Origin: Snodgrassella alvi
GTDB taxonomy: Bacteria > Pseudomonadota > Gammaproteobacteria > Burkholderiales > Neisseriaceae
Direction of reading: 5' to 3'
Length of the DNA stretch: 64,000 bases
Assembly: GCF_002777745.1 (NCBI RefSeq)
Contig: NZ_MEIO01000055.1
Location: 1 to 64,000, forward strand
Numbering within the stretch: the first letter of the stretch is position 1; the number at the start of each line of letters is the position of its first letter. This document shows, piece after piece, positions 28,131 through 38,242 of this stretch. A model generated the notes under the pieces. That model was not told the origin of the DNA. It saw only the letters and a list, made by a program, of their open reading frames with translations, and did no database searches. Made by a program: the position numbers and the translations under genes.

Positions 28131-30394
28131 ACATTCACAATTCCAAATAAATTATAAAATACATTTAACTAGTATAACCAAAATAAATTTAAATGCATAA
28201 TGTATTACAATCAATATTAATTTAAAAACAACAACAAAATAAAAATAAAATTTAGCTTTCTATATATATAATGAATTTTTATATCAAATAATCATCATAT
28301 TATGGCAATAACTACCTATTCATATCCCATATGTAAAAGTTAGTTTAATCTATTCAGACCGCACATAGACAAACAGCAGCAACTACCCTTAACACATAGC
28401 AAAGAACAATTTCCTATAAAAAGCAAATAAAACAATAACAAATCCACCAAAATCATAAAAATTACCACTCTCTTGCCAACACCATTCAACCTATTTGGCC
28501 CACCAATTTTAACTTAAAACTGCATCATCATAGCCTTACCTACATCAAAATTTTCATCTGTAACTGTTTCTTAAATTTCTCAAACTGGCTAAATAATTAT
28601 CTGAAACCACTCATTAGAAAGTAGTCTGAATATTATTACGACACTGCATTCTGAACTATGAAATCAAAAATATTAATAAAAATCAAATGTATATATAATA
28701 TATAATGCATATTTAAGTTAAATTAAGGAAATATTTGTATAATTCTAAAAAATTAACTATCAATATTCTTATCCGAATATCTAAGCCATACATTCTCATA
28801 ACTAATTAATTTATATTTAAACTTTACCTTCTATTCAGACTCATAAATTCTTAATTGCAAGTTCTTTTTTTGTACTAATACCAAAACCGAACATTAAAAA
28901 ACTGGCTAATCTACCAAATCGCAATCTGTACTTAGCCATTCCATCTTAAGCTGAAAAAATTAGCAACTTAACTTCGCCTATTCCAATTATTGTGAACTCC
29001 ATCATTTACTTTACCTATTAACCCATTTCCAGTAATCAGATACAGTAAATTTCGATTGCTCTAAATAAGTACCACAAACTTCAATATACACTTCAAACTC
29101 ATCCTAACTGGCAAATTCCTTCTCAGATCAAACATTTTGCATAGGTATAAAACTTTCTTTTTTCAAAAACAAAAATATTGCATTATTTATCTTTGTGAAT
29201 ACATATATGCCGGGCCATTCATAGCGCGTATTATTCCAGTCTGTTTTTTCATTCACAGATTTTGAAGTAATCTCTATGAAATGTTTGCAGAACCTTCCCT
29301 CTTTCAACAAATCACAAAATAAATCATACTGAAAATTAACCCTAAAATGACCATCAACATGTCCATACCTGTGCCCACAATCACTTTAGTCTTCAACCAA
29401 GCATAATAGAAATATAACAAACACAATATTTATAATATGAAATTACAGTACAAAACCGGACAACCCAACACTTTAATATTAATTTCAATAATCAAATTAA
29501 CATTTAACTTAATAAATATACATATATTTAATATTTATAAATAAAATAAACATAAATATCGTATATTAATATAGAATTAACCATAAATTATTCAAAATAT
29601 AATAAAACTTACTTGTATAGAGTTTTATTTATATCAAGCTATCACTTAATCTAATATTTTGTATATTATATTTTTACAGCTACCAGTTAATACTGACATT
29701 AAATTTTAAATAAATTGATTTATTCAACTTCTCCATCCAAAAGTCGGCATTACCCACATTCATGATATTTATCACATCATCACTTGAGCAGACATGCACT
29801 TCTTGAAGAGCATGAAGTATTACATAGCAATAGAGGCATAAATCGTTTCACAGATATTTTGCGGGAAAATAAAGAATGAACTGAGATTATGGGACAAAGC
29901 GTCTACTGAGCTGTAATACACAATGTTAAAGACCAAATATAGACCGCAAAATAATTACCACAATACACCACAGACTTAAGCCGAAATCGCGGACGAGTTA
30001 ACAAATCCCAACTTCGACTGGCGACCACATACTCATAATCAAGTCATTTCCCCCTTATTGCAGAAAACAGGCTTTTACTACTGTCCAGAAATTTTTGACT
30101 ACAATTCATTAAAATACACTATTGTTTGTATTGTGTTCAGAATGAATCATTTCCACACTCAAAAAAAATCAGGAAATTAACCTTGTACAATCACGTAAGA
30201 TTTATTATTATAAAAGAATAAATTTAATTCTGGAGTATAGCTGTGTAGGGTTTTGCGAGTTTTCTATTAACAATAATTATACTTACTCGCGTGATGCACA
30301 GTGGTTGTGTTGTCTCCTATCAAATTTTGATAAATTTCTAAATGCATTGCTTCACGCTGTAATTTTCTTTTTCTATCAGTGGTGATTAAAATCA
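28131..30394. other. 2.3-kb AT-rich region with gene debris
   Basis: Extremely AT-rich DNA with no convincing complete gene. Short protein-like stretches exist on the minus strand near 29128-29385 and possibly on the plus strand near 29790-29990, but all are broken by stops. No transposase motif, tRNA, att site or CRISPR repeat could be identified by eye. Confidence 0.6.
29128..29385 (-). pseudogene. Remnant of an unidentified gene
   Basis: 86 codons without a stop and without an ATG start in frame. The translation looks protein-like (GHVDGHFRVNFQYDLF, then SKSVNEKTDWNNTRYEWPG), with balanced charged and aromatic residues unlike chance AT-rich ORFs. A TTG at 29310 could start a 60-residue product, but no good ribosome site precedes it. 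Family not recognised. Confidence 0.35.
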
Positions 30395-31876
30395 ATGCAA
30401 TCTTTATGTAAAGAATGGTTTTCAAATATCAGAAATGACGTTCTGTCCGGGATCGTTGTGGCTCTTGCTCTTATTCCAGAAGCAATTGCTTTTTCAATTA
30501 TTGCGGGTGTTGACCCCAAAACAGGACTATATGCGGCTTTTTGTATAGCGGTAATTACCGCATTTGCGGGCGGTCGTCCTGGTATGATTTCGGCAGCTAC
30601 CGGTGCCATGGCTTTATTAATTGCAGGTCTGGTTAAAACACATGGAATTGAGTATTTACTGGCCGCAACCATCCTATGTGGTGTTTTTCAGATTATTGCG
30701 GGTTTTCTTAAATTAGGAAACCTGATGCGCTTTGTCTCCCGCTCCGTAGTAACCGGTTTTGTCAATGCATTAGCTATCTTAATCTTTTTAGCACAACTTC
30801 CTGAACTAACCAATGTAACATGGCATGTCTATGCAATGACTATTGCAGGGCTCGGTATCATTTATCTCTTCCCTTATATTCCCAAAGTAGGAAAAATTAT
30901 TCCTTCACCGCTCCTCTGTATTCTTATCCTCACGGGCATCTACATGTACTTTGGTATGGATATACGAACGGTCGGTGATATGGGCACACTCCCCACCAGC
31001 TTACCTACGTTTTTACTCCCTGATGTCCTTTTTAACCTTGATACCCTATTAATTATTTTGCCCTACTCCATTTCACTGGCAATTGTCGGCTTATTAGAGT
31101 CGATGATGACCGCAACGATTGTAGATGATATTACCGATACACAAAGTGATAAAAATCGAGAGTGCAAGGGGCAAGGTATTGCCAATATTGTCACTGGCTT
31201 CTTTGGCGGTATGGCTGGTTGCGCAATGATTGGTCAGTCAATGGTTAATATGAAATCAGGCGGGCGGACGCGTTTATCCTCACTGATAGCCGGAACAGTA
31301 CTTTTATTGTTAGTTGTCTTTTTACAAGACTGGGTAAGCAAGATACCTATGGCAGCATTAGTTGCTGTCATGACCATGGTTTCAATTGGCACCTTTAACT
31401 GGGACTCAGTTAAAAACCTCAAATCATATCCACTTTCAACCAATATAGTAATGATCGCAACAGTGGTTGTGGTCGTATTTACCCATAACTTAGCCTACGG
31501 CGTATTTGTAGGCGTATTACTGGCATCATTGTTTTATGCCAATAAAGTAGCCCATTACCTTCAAATTAACACTGAAGAACCAACTAAAGAACAGCGTATT
31601 TATACAGTGTGCGGACAAGTATTTTTTGCATCTTCTTCAAAATTTATAAATTCATTTGATTTTAAAGAAATTATACAAAAAGTAACAATTGATCTTACTC
31701 AAGCACATTTTTGGGATATAACAGCTGTAGCAGCCTTAGATAAGGTTGTTATCAAATTCCGCAAACAAGGCACACAAGTAGAAGTTTTAGGACTGAATAA
31801 AGCCAGTAGTACAATTGTTGACCATTTTGGTGTTTATGATAAGCCTAATGCTGAACATAATTTAAACAATCACTAA
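30395..31876 (+). CDS. SulP-family anion transporter
   Basis: 493 residues, with the first transport motif [20 protein letters not shown] near residues 25-44, about 11 membrane segments, the family segment [14 protein letters not shown] near 271-284, and a short C-terminal STAS-like domain (about 400-485, [19 protein letters not shown]). This is the SLC26/SulP family, which moves sulfate, bicarbonate or dicarboxylates; the substrate cannot be told from sequence. The nearest genes are unrelated and it sits alone in AT-rich DNA. Its own composition is less AT-rich than its flanks. Confidence 0.88.
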   Translation: MQSLCKEWFSNIRNDVLSGIVVALALIPEAIAFSIIAGVDPKTGLYAAFCIAVITAFAGGRPGMISAATGAMALLIAGLVKTHGIEYLLAATILCGVFQIIAGFLKLGNLMRFVSRSVVTGFVNALAILIFLAQLPELTNVTWHVYAMTIAGLGIIYLFPYIPKVGKIIPSPLLCILILTGIYMYFGMDIRTVGDMGTLPTSLPTFLLPDVLFNLDTLLIILPYSISLAIVGLLESMMTATIVDDITDTQSDKNRECKGQGIANIVTGFFGGMAGCAMIGQSMVNMKSGGRTRLSSLIAGTVLLLLVVFLQDWVSKIPMAALVAVMTMVSIGTFNWDSVKNLKSYPLSTNIVMIATVVVVVFTHNLAYGVFVGVLLASLFYANKVAHYLQINTEEPTKEQRIYTVCGQVFFASSSKFINSFDFKEIIQKVTIDLTQAHFWDITAVAALDKVVIKFRKQGTQVEVLGLNKASSTIVDHFGVYDKPNAEHNLNNH

Positions 31877-32686
31877 CATAATAAAACAATATAAACAATG
31901 ACCTGCATTGATGGCACGAAATCAGTATTTATTATTTCAAGTATGTGACTTCGCGCATTATAATAAACTAAACTTGCCCACGTTATTACTGCACAAGTAC
32001 ACCTTTGCCACTGCAGGTCATTAAAGCAACATAAACAGCAATCACCATCGATTTAGACATTAAGACTGATATCTTATAAATTTATGTTTTTATTAAAATA
32101 AATCAATAAAAAGTATTAAATTCATATCTTATTATTCTGATCCCCATAATAAACGCTGCCTATATTATTCGACTCGGAATTTGACACTTAAGCAGAATAC
32201 ATTTGCTAAATAGCTGCTCTACTCATTTATGTACATTAGTACAATAAGATTTTATTCATAATATCTAATACCCTGCGGTATTAAGTATATTTACTTGTAT
32301 TGATAAATTATAAACTTACATCTAAAAAGTGCATTACAACTTTATTCTGATACTTTATATCAGCTTGGTTCTATCTGAAATTCTGAATGTCCTTGCGCTA
32401 AACTTATGATTAGAAATCAGAGCATATATACAAATAAAACAATAATTCTGTGAGATATTTTGCTTATATTAGAAACATTTATACCAAAATAATTAATCTT
32501 ATTTCACCATAAATATTAAATATTAAAATTAAAAGCATCTAAATATACATTATGCAATTATATTCATCCAACTATTACTTACATTAAAAATAATTGCATA
32601 GACAACAATTTACGTCATCAGCTACCTTACAAATGGAACATTTGACAACAAACCGAGATCTATTCAAATAAACCAAGGAGATAAAC
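31877..32686. other. AT-rich intergenic with an inverted repeat
   Basis: 810 bp without a supported gene. The notable content is a pair of 11-bp perfect inverted repeats at 31897 and 32012, listed separately. The rest is plain AT-rich DNA leading to the ferritin-like gene. Confidence 0.55.
31897..32022. repeat. 126-bp segment bounded by inverted repeats
   Basis: AATGACCTGCA at 31897-31907 and TGCAGGTCATT at 32012-32022 are perfect inverse complements, and TGGCA recurs just inside both ends. ATAAAC occurs just outside on both sides. The shape is that of a small non-autonomous element or a large hairpin; no ORF is inside. Confidence 0.45.
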
Positions 32687-33268
32687 ATGAACAAACGCAA
32701 ACCACTAAAACGTGACATTAAATTCAGTACTACCGAAGAATTGCGAGCCAATGCGCGCAAAAATTATGAAGACGGGTCAGTAACATCAACCTATGAACTG
32801 GATGTAGAGAGAGTAATCGAACTGCTTAATATTGCTTTAGCTTCAGAATGGGTATGTGTTCTGCGTTATTTGCGTCATTACTATATGGCCACCGGCCTGT
32901 TTATGGATGCAGTAAAAGAAGAGTTTATGGAACATGCACAACAGGAACAGAAACATGCGGCCATGCTGGCTGAGCGCATCACCCAGCTAGGCGGCGAACC
33001 TGATTTAAATCCTGATATTTTCATTCAGCGCTCACCCACTGAGTATATAGAAGGTAAAACCCTACGTGATATGGTGGAATCAGACTTAATTGCAGAACGC
33101 ATCGTCATTGATCTGTATCGGCAGACCATTATGTATGTTGGCGATTATGACACCACAACCAAACGCATGCTTGAACATATTCTGGCTGAAGAAGAAGACC
33201 ATGCAGATGAATTATCGGACATGATGGAAGGTCTGGACGGCAAACCAGTGTCAAACAAAATCATCTAA
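32687..33268 (+). CDS. Ferritin-like di-iron protein (bacterioferritin family)
   Basis: 193 residues of a four-helix ferritin-like fold. The di-iron ligands are present: ASEW in helix A, EHAQQEQKHA in helix B, AERIVIDLY in helix C and ILAEEEDH in helix D. A basic, lysine-rich N-terminal extension of about 35 residues precedes the fold and could bind DNA or simply be disordered. The ribosome site AAGGAGATAAAC is excellent, suggesting strong expression. No bacterioferritin-type haem Met can be assigned with confidence. Likely iron storage or stress protection in the cytoplasm. Confidence 0.85.
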   Translation: MNKRKPLKRDIKFSTTEELRANARKNYEDGSVTSTYELDVERVIELLNIALASEWVCVLRYLRHYYMATGLFMDAVKEEFMEHAQQEQKHAAMLAERITQLGGEPDLNPDIFIQRSPTEYIEGKTLRDMVESDLIAERIVIDLYRQTIMYVGDYDTTTKRMLEHILAEEEDHADELSDMMEGLDGKPVSNKII

Positions 33269-33589
33269 TTGTAAAAAATATCCGTGTTCAACCCACGGAT
33301 ATTTTTTATGGTCAAACCAACCACAGTAGTACATCTACTTAAGCAACAATAGCCTGACCATCACTGCAAACCGTTCATTATGTGAAAAAATATACATAGC
33401 AATAGCTGTAAATGGCCAAAATTTGAGGCAGATTAAAGATCAAACAAAATTTTTACTCAAACTGGCTGCAATAGCCAACAATAAAATCGTTATACAGGTA
33501 TCTTTACACTACAATCAGTAAAGAACGTGATAATTCTGTTAGTATAGACATCTGAATGATTTTTTTAATAATTTTAAGGAGTAAAGAGT
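33269..33589. other. Intergenic before the alcohol dehydrogenase
   Basis: 321 bp holding the ferritin terminator and the leader of the next gene, which ends in a strong ribosome site (AAGGAG). No gene or operator that I can support. Confidence 0.5.
33277..33307 (+). terminator. Terminator after the ferritin-like gene
   Basis: AATATCCGTG and CACGGATATT form a perfect 10-bp stem, followed by TTTTTAT. Confidence 0.88.
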
Positions 33590-34660
33590 ATGAAAGCAAT
33601 GGTGTACTACGGTGCTGGCGACATACGATTCGAAGAGCGCGCCAAACCAGCAATTATCGAGCCTACTGATGCAGTTATCCGCCTAACCAAAACCACAATA
33701 TGTGGCACAGATTTGGGCATCTGGAAAGGAAAAAATCCAGAAATTGAACAAACTGCAAGCCAAAAAGAGGGTAAATTCAACGGTCGTATTCTGGGGCATG
33801 AAGGTATCGGCATTGTGGAAGAAACAGGTAGTGCCGTTAAAAATTTCAAAAAAGGTGATAAAGTTATCATTTCCTGTGTCAGTCGCTGCGGTACCTGTGA
33901 AAATTGCCAGAAGCAGCTCTATGCTCACTGTCAGAGTGGTGGCGGCTGGATTATGGGCTATATGATTGATGGGACACAAGCTGAATATGTGCGCACACCA
34001 TTTGCAGATAATTCTCTTTACCGATTACCGACGGATTTGAATGAAGATGTTGCTGTGTTGTTATCAGATGCCCTGCCCACTGCGCATGAAATCGGTGTGC
34101 AATATGGTGATGTGAAACCTGGTGATACAGTAGCCATTATTGGTGCTGGTCCGGTAGGAATGAGTTGTTTATTAACAGCACAATTGTATTCGCCCAGCCA
34201 GATTATCATGATTGATATGGACGATAACCGTTTGCATATGGCCAAAGAACTGGGAGCAACCCAGATTATCAATTCTGCCCGCGAAGATGCAGTGGCACGT
34301 GTACTAGAATTAACTGGTGGCCGTGGAGTAGACTGCGCCATGGAAGCAGTTGGACTTAGTGCCACTTGGGATATCTGCCAGCGAATTGTAAAAGAAGGTG
34401 GTCATCTGGCCAATGTTGGTGTACATGGTCAATCAGTTAATTTTGAACTGGAAAAACTATGGATTAAAAATCTCACCATTACCACTGGTCTGGTTAATGC
34501 TAATACTACCGGTATGTTGCTGAAAAGCTGCTGTTCAGGCAAGCTGCCTATGGAAAAACTGGCTACTCATCATTTCCATTTTAATGAGCTGGAAAAGGCT
34601 TATGATGTGTTTAAGCATGCCGCAGATGAAAAGGCCATGAAAGTTATTATTGATTACTAA
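33590..34660 (+). CDS. Zinc-dependent alcohol dehydrogenase
   Basis: 356-residue medium-chain dehydrogenase. Catalytic zinc ligands are visible: CGTDLG near residue 38, GHEGIG near 66, and an Asp in SDALPTAHE near 154, the pattern of secondary-alcohol (isopropanol-type) dehydrogenases. The structural zinc loop CGTCENCQKQLYAHC is intact. The Rossmann motif is GAGPVG near 189, and DMDDN near 210 has an acid at the end of the second strand, which favours NAD over NADP. The ribosome site AAGGAG is strong. It is flanked by terminators, so monocistronic. Substrate unknown. Confidence 0.9.
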   Translation: MKAMVYYGAGDIRFEERAKPAIIEPTDAVIRLTKTTICGTDLGIWKGKNPEIEQTASQKEGKFNGRILGHEGIGIVEETGSAVKNFKKGDKVIISCVSRCGTCENCQKQLYAHCQSGGGWIMGYMIDGTQAEYVRTPFADNSLYRLPTDLNEDVAVLLSDALPTAHEIGVQYGDVKPGDTVAIIGAGPVGMSCLLTAQLYSPSQIIMIDMDDNRLHMAKELGATQIINSAREDAVARVLELTGGRGVDCAMEAVGLSATWDICQRIVKEGGHLANVGVHGQSVNFELEKLWIKNLTITTGLVNANTTGMLLKSCCSGKLPMEKLATHHFHFNELEKAYDVFKHAADEKAMKVIIDY

Positions 34661-34704
34661 GCAGAATCAGGCAAGCCATAATAGTTATATCTGATATCCA
34701 CCAA

Positions 34705-34729
34705 AAAAGCAGCCGCAACGGCTGCTTTT
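34705..34729 (+). terminator. Terminator after the alcohol dehydrogenase
   Basis: AAAAGCAGCCG and CGGCTGCTTTT form a perfect 11-bp stem with a 3-nt loop, ending in TTTT. Confidence 0.9.
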
Positions 34730-34903
34730 CAATTGTCTATCTATTGTTTATTTTACTATTATATTAATATGAGTTAGTTTATTGGCAATTTAATCAGTTA
34801 GCTGGATAACACAGATATTACTTTGACTGAATAAACAATTGCATATGATTAAACCATCTGAAAGCAGTAAAGTATCAAACCGAGTTCAGATGCTGGCGTC
34901 TGC

Positions 34904-36439
34904 TCATTCCTCTTCATCTTCATTTTCCTGCACACTGACATTGTGTTCAATCAGACTCGGTACTACAAAAGAAGTATCCAATGTATTTTTATCCGCAGAA
35001 AGGCGTTGCAAATAAGCTTCATCCACATCACCAGTGATGTAACACCCATCAAAACACGAGCTATCAAAGCCTTCAATCTGAGGATTCAGTTTTAGCACAA
35101 CTGTTTTTAAATCACTTAAATCCTGAAATACCACCGCATCTGCACTGATTTCAGCCGCCACCTGCTCTGCATCGCGCTGGTAGGAAATCAACTCTTCACG
35201 GGTAGGCATATCAATACCATAAACATTGGGAAACAATACCGCCGGTGCCGCAGATGCAAAATAGACTTTAGTTGCCCCTGCTTCACGCACCATCTCCACA
35301 ATTTCACGGCTGGTGGTACCACGTACAATCGAGTCATCCACCAGTAAGACTTTTTTACCGCTGAATTCATAATTCATCGGATTGAGCTTCTGTCGTACAG
35401 ATTTTTTACGCACGGACTGCCCGGGCATAATAAATGTTCTACCAATATAGCGGTTTTTAAATAGCCCTTCGCGATAAGGTTTATTCAAATGCAGTGCCAA
35501 TTCCATAGCACTGGGACGGCTGGTATCCGGCACTGGCATAACCACATCAATATCCTCTAAATCCAGCGTCTGTTTTACTTTCTCCGCCAGTGTAACCCCC
35601 ATATTCAGCCGTGCCTGATACACAGATACCCCGTCAATCACTGAATCCGGACGAGCAAAATATACATATTCAAACAGGCAAGGCATCAGGCGTGGATTCT
35701 GAGCACATTGCTGTGAAAACAGTTGTCCCTCATTGCTGATAAAAATGGCTTCACCGGGCGCCACATCACGTACCAGCTCATAATCCAGACTCGGGAACAC
35801 TACAGATTCCGAGGCCACCACATAATCAGTATGTCCGTTTTGTACTTTCTTGCCCAGACACAGTGGCCGAATCCCGAATGGATCGCGAAAAGCCAGCAAA
35901 CCATAGCCCGCAATCAGTGCTACTACTCCATAAGCACCATGCACACGTTTATGCAGTGTGGTCACCGCTGAAAAAATATCTTCCAGTGTCAGTGCAGTGC
36001 GATTACCTACTTGATTTTCCAGCTCGCGCGCCAGTACATTAAGCAATACTTCCGAATCAGAACGAGTATTGACATGACGTAAATCAGTAAAACAAACATT
36101 CTTGAATAATTCTTCGGTATTGGTTAAATTACCATTATGTGCCAGCACAATACCAAAAGGAGAATTAACATAAAATGGCTGTGCCTCGGCACTACAATTG
36201 GCATTGCCAGCAGTCGGATAGCGCACATGAGCAATACCAATATTACCAACCAATTCCCGCATATTACGGGTACGGAATACATCACGCACCATACCACGGC
36301 CTTTGTGCATATGAAACATTGTGCCTTCAGCGGTAACAATTCCAGCCGCATCCTGTCCACGGTGTTGCAGCATTTGCAGGCCATCATATAAAAGCTGATT
36401 TACCGGTTCATGCGCAACAATACCCAATACACCACACAT
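34904..36439 (-). CDS. purF: Amidophosphoribosyltransferase
   Basis: First committed enzyme of purine synthesis: PRPP plus glutamine to phosphoribosylamine. The start is the second of two adjacent ATGs, because the N-terminal nucleophile must be Cys2 (MCGVLGIV) and the GGAG site is better spaced for it. The glutaminase domain (about 1-240, with HVRYPTAGN and HNGNLTN) is followed by the PRPP site VLLVDDSIVRGTTS near 366-379. 511 residues, the E. coli length, without a propeptide. It is the last gene of the folC-SPOR-cvpA-purF string. A palindromic hairpin lies in its leader. Confidence 0.95.
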   Translation of the reverse strand: MCGVLGIVAHEPVNQLLYDGLQMLQHRGQDAAGIVTAEGTMFHMHKGRGMVRDVFRTRNMRELVGNIGIAHVRYPTAGNANCSAEAQPFYVNSPFGIVLAHNGNLTNTEELFKNVCFTDLRHVNTRSDSEVLLNVLARELENQVGNRTALTLEDIFSAVTTLHKRVHGAYGVVALIAGYGLLAFRDPFGIRPLCLGKKVQNGHTDYVVASESVVFPSLDYELVRDVAPGEAIFISNEGQLFSQQCAQNPRLMPCLFEYVYFARPDSVIDGVSVYQARLNMGVTLAEKVKQTLDLEDIDVVMPVPDTSRPSAMELALHLNKPYREGLFKNRYIGRTFIMPGQSVRKKSVRQKLNPMNYEFSGKKVLLVDDSIVRGTTSREIVEMVREAGATKVYFASAAPAVLFPNVYGIDMPTREELISYQRDAEQVAAEISADAVVFQDLSDLKTVVLKLNPQIEGFDSSCFDGCYITGDVDEAYLQRLSADKNTLDTSFVVPSLIEHNVSVQENEDEEE

Positions 36440-36466
36440 CATTCACTCCATTCAAGACAAATAAAT

Positions 36467-36496
36467 ACGCGCGTTTTTATAATTAAAAACGCGCGT
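36467..36496. promoter_or_regulatory. 13-bp palindromic hairpin in the cvpA-purF spacer
   Basis: ACGCGCGTTTTTA (36467-36479) and TAAAAACGCGCGT (36484-36496) are perfect complements around TAAT. It lies 28 bp before purF and 27 bp after cvpA. It may be a terminator, an attenuator or a repressor operator. Confidence 0.6.
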
Positions 36497-36522
36497 TGTA
36501 TCTGATTACCTTTATCATACCC

Positions 36523-37020
36523 TTATACCAGTGGTGAGTTCAGCTTATCAGCAAATAAAGGCGGCAAATAGGGCACGGCCAGCATCGCCAGTTGCTCAAA
36601 CATGCCCGCAGTAGCTGAATTACGCCACATCGGAGATTTCGGTAAATCGGTAAAAGCACATATCAGCACTACCAAAGAAACGATAATAGTGCCCTTAATA
36701 GCTCCAAAACAGGCACCAAGAATACGGTTGACCCCACCCAGCCCCAAGGTTTGCAACGCCGAGGTAATCAGAGTACGCAACAGACGTTGCACTATCCATA
36801 AAACCACGAATACCAGCACAAAAGACAATGAAACAGCCAATACTCGCGGCTGCATGCTGGTAAAGGCCATATCGGCCACTGGTGCAGCCAGTAACTTTGC
36901 CCCGATGAAGGCTACCACCCAACATAGTAATGAAGCTATTTCACCTATTAGTCCGCGCATCATCGCAACCAGCGTAGTTAACAGAATCAGGCCAAGCGCT
37001 AATACATCAAATAGGGTCAT
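36523..37020 (-). CDS. cvpA: CvpA family inner-membrane protein
   Basis: 165 residues with four hydrophobic helices (near 5-22, 27-45, 64-84, 102-120) and the conserved RGLIGEIASL loop after the first helix. CvpA proteins are needed for colicin V export and bile or envelope stress tolerance in enterics; the biochemical role is unclear. It lies directly upstream of purF, a synteny kept across proteobacteria, and 15 bp after the SPOR-protein gene. Confidence 0.9.
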   Translation of the reverse strand: MTLFDVLALGLILLTTLVAMMRGLIGEIASLLCWVVAFIGAKLLAAPVADMAFTSMQPRVLAVSLSFVLVFVVLWIVQRLLRTLITSALQTLGLGGVNRILGACFGAIKGTIIVSLVVLICAFTDLPKSPMWRNSATAGMFEQLAMLAVPYLPPLFADKLNSPLV

Positions 37021-37035
37021 ACCAATACCAACTTC

Positions 37036-38199
37036 CTATAAACCAATTACCAGCCCATCCAATCCCACTGCATGCACTTTCTCCAGATTCTGCAAAGCTT
37101 GATTGCGGCTATTATAAACACGGCTACGCACCCGATACAGTGTACCCTTGCTGGTCTGACTCGTGCTTATACTAGTGGGCACACCAGCAACAGCCAGTCT
37201 TTGCTGTACCAAATTGGCCTGTGCTTCAGTGGTATAAGCGCCGATCTGAATCACTGTGCGTTCCACAGTTGCTTTACTGTTGCTGGTGGAAGTAGCACTG
37301 GTGCCTTTCTGATTTGATGCAGAATTTTTGGTCACAGCGCCGGCGGCTTTATTTTCCAATATCTGCTGCGGTGTCAGCCTGCCTGCTCTGGTGCTGCTTT
37401 TTGCATCAGTTGCATTATTGACTGGTTTGTCAGTATTAGCCGGTTTTACCGGTGCCGGCGTTTTATTTATAGTTTTGGGTGCTGTTATGGTTTTCTTATC
37501 ATTTTCGGCAATACCGGTTTTGGCTGTCGCACTTCTGGAAGTACTCACAGCCTCACTGTTTTTTCTGCTTTCAGCGGCCGCAGGCGCCTTTTTGGCTGGC
37601 TTCGCCACTGCATTTTTTTCTACCGTCTCTGCCGGTTTGGTTATGGCTGCATTAGCTCTAGAGTCCGGTACAGAATGCGCACTATGCTGCTGATTTTTTT
37701 CTATATTCTTTTTATCAACAGGCACACTGGTCACCACTCTGTTGTCTGCTGATGGCTTGTTATGTGCAGAATTTGCACCATTCTGCTGCGTAGCTTGTGC
37801 ACGAACAGGTGTTCTTACCGGGATTGCGTTCGGTGCCGATACTGATCCAGATACAGTACCCTGAGGTTTACGTTCAACCCCGGCCAAAGGTGCCGGTGTA
37901 GTAGTTATACTGGTAGCAGGTAATGTTACAGCGGATGCTGGCGTACTGGCTATCGGCTCCAGTACTACCGCAGAAGTGGATTGTGAATCCATCGTGGCAT
38001 TAGCCGAAGCATCCTCACTGGCCGCGCTACTTGCACCAGCAGCCCTAATATCCAGTTGCGGAGCTGATACCGGCTGTGGTGTACGGCGGCTCAACATAAT
38101 AGCCAGCAAAATGGCAGCAATGACCACCATGATTAATGCACCTACCAATCGGCGTCGATTACGCCGCTTCAACTGTTCATAATTTTCCTGTACATTCAT
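37036..38199 (-). CDS. dedD: SPOR-domain cell-division protein (DedD/FtsN-like)
   Basis: 387 residues: a basic cytoplasmic start (KRRNRRRL), one membrane helix near residues 18-36, a long low-complexity Ala/Ser/Thr/Lys/Pro linker, and a C-terminal SPOR domain (about 312-385, VIQIGAYTTEAQANLVQQRL, LYRVRSRV) that binds denuded septal peptidoglycan. Position between folC and cvpA matches dedD of enterics. The linker is much longer than in E. coli DedD, so an FtsN-like role is also possible. Confidence 0.82.
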   Translation of the reverse strand: MNVQENYEQLKRRNRRRLVGALIMVVIAAILLAIMLSRRTPQPVSAPQLDIRAAGASSAASEDASANATMDSQSTSAVVLEPIASTPASAVTLPATSITTTPAPLAGVERKPQGTVSGSVSAPNAIPVRTPVRAQATQQNGANSAHNKPSADNRVVTSVPVDKKNIEKNQQHSAHSVPDSRANAAITKPAETVEKNAVAKPAKKAPAAAESRKNSEAVSTSRSATAKTGIAENDKKTITAPKTINKTPAPVKPANTDKPVNNATDAKSSTRAGRLTPQQILENKAAGAVTKNSASNQKGTSATSTSNSKATVERTVIQIGAYTTEAQANLVQQRLAVAGVPTSISTSQTSKGTLYRVRSRVYNSRNQALQNLEKVHAVGLDGLVIGL

Positions 38200-38242
38200 T
38201 AATCACTTACTCCTTTGTCCCATTCATTTCTATTTTCAAATT

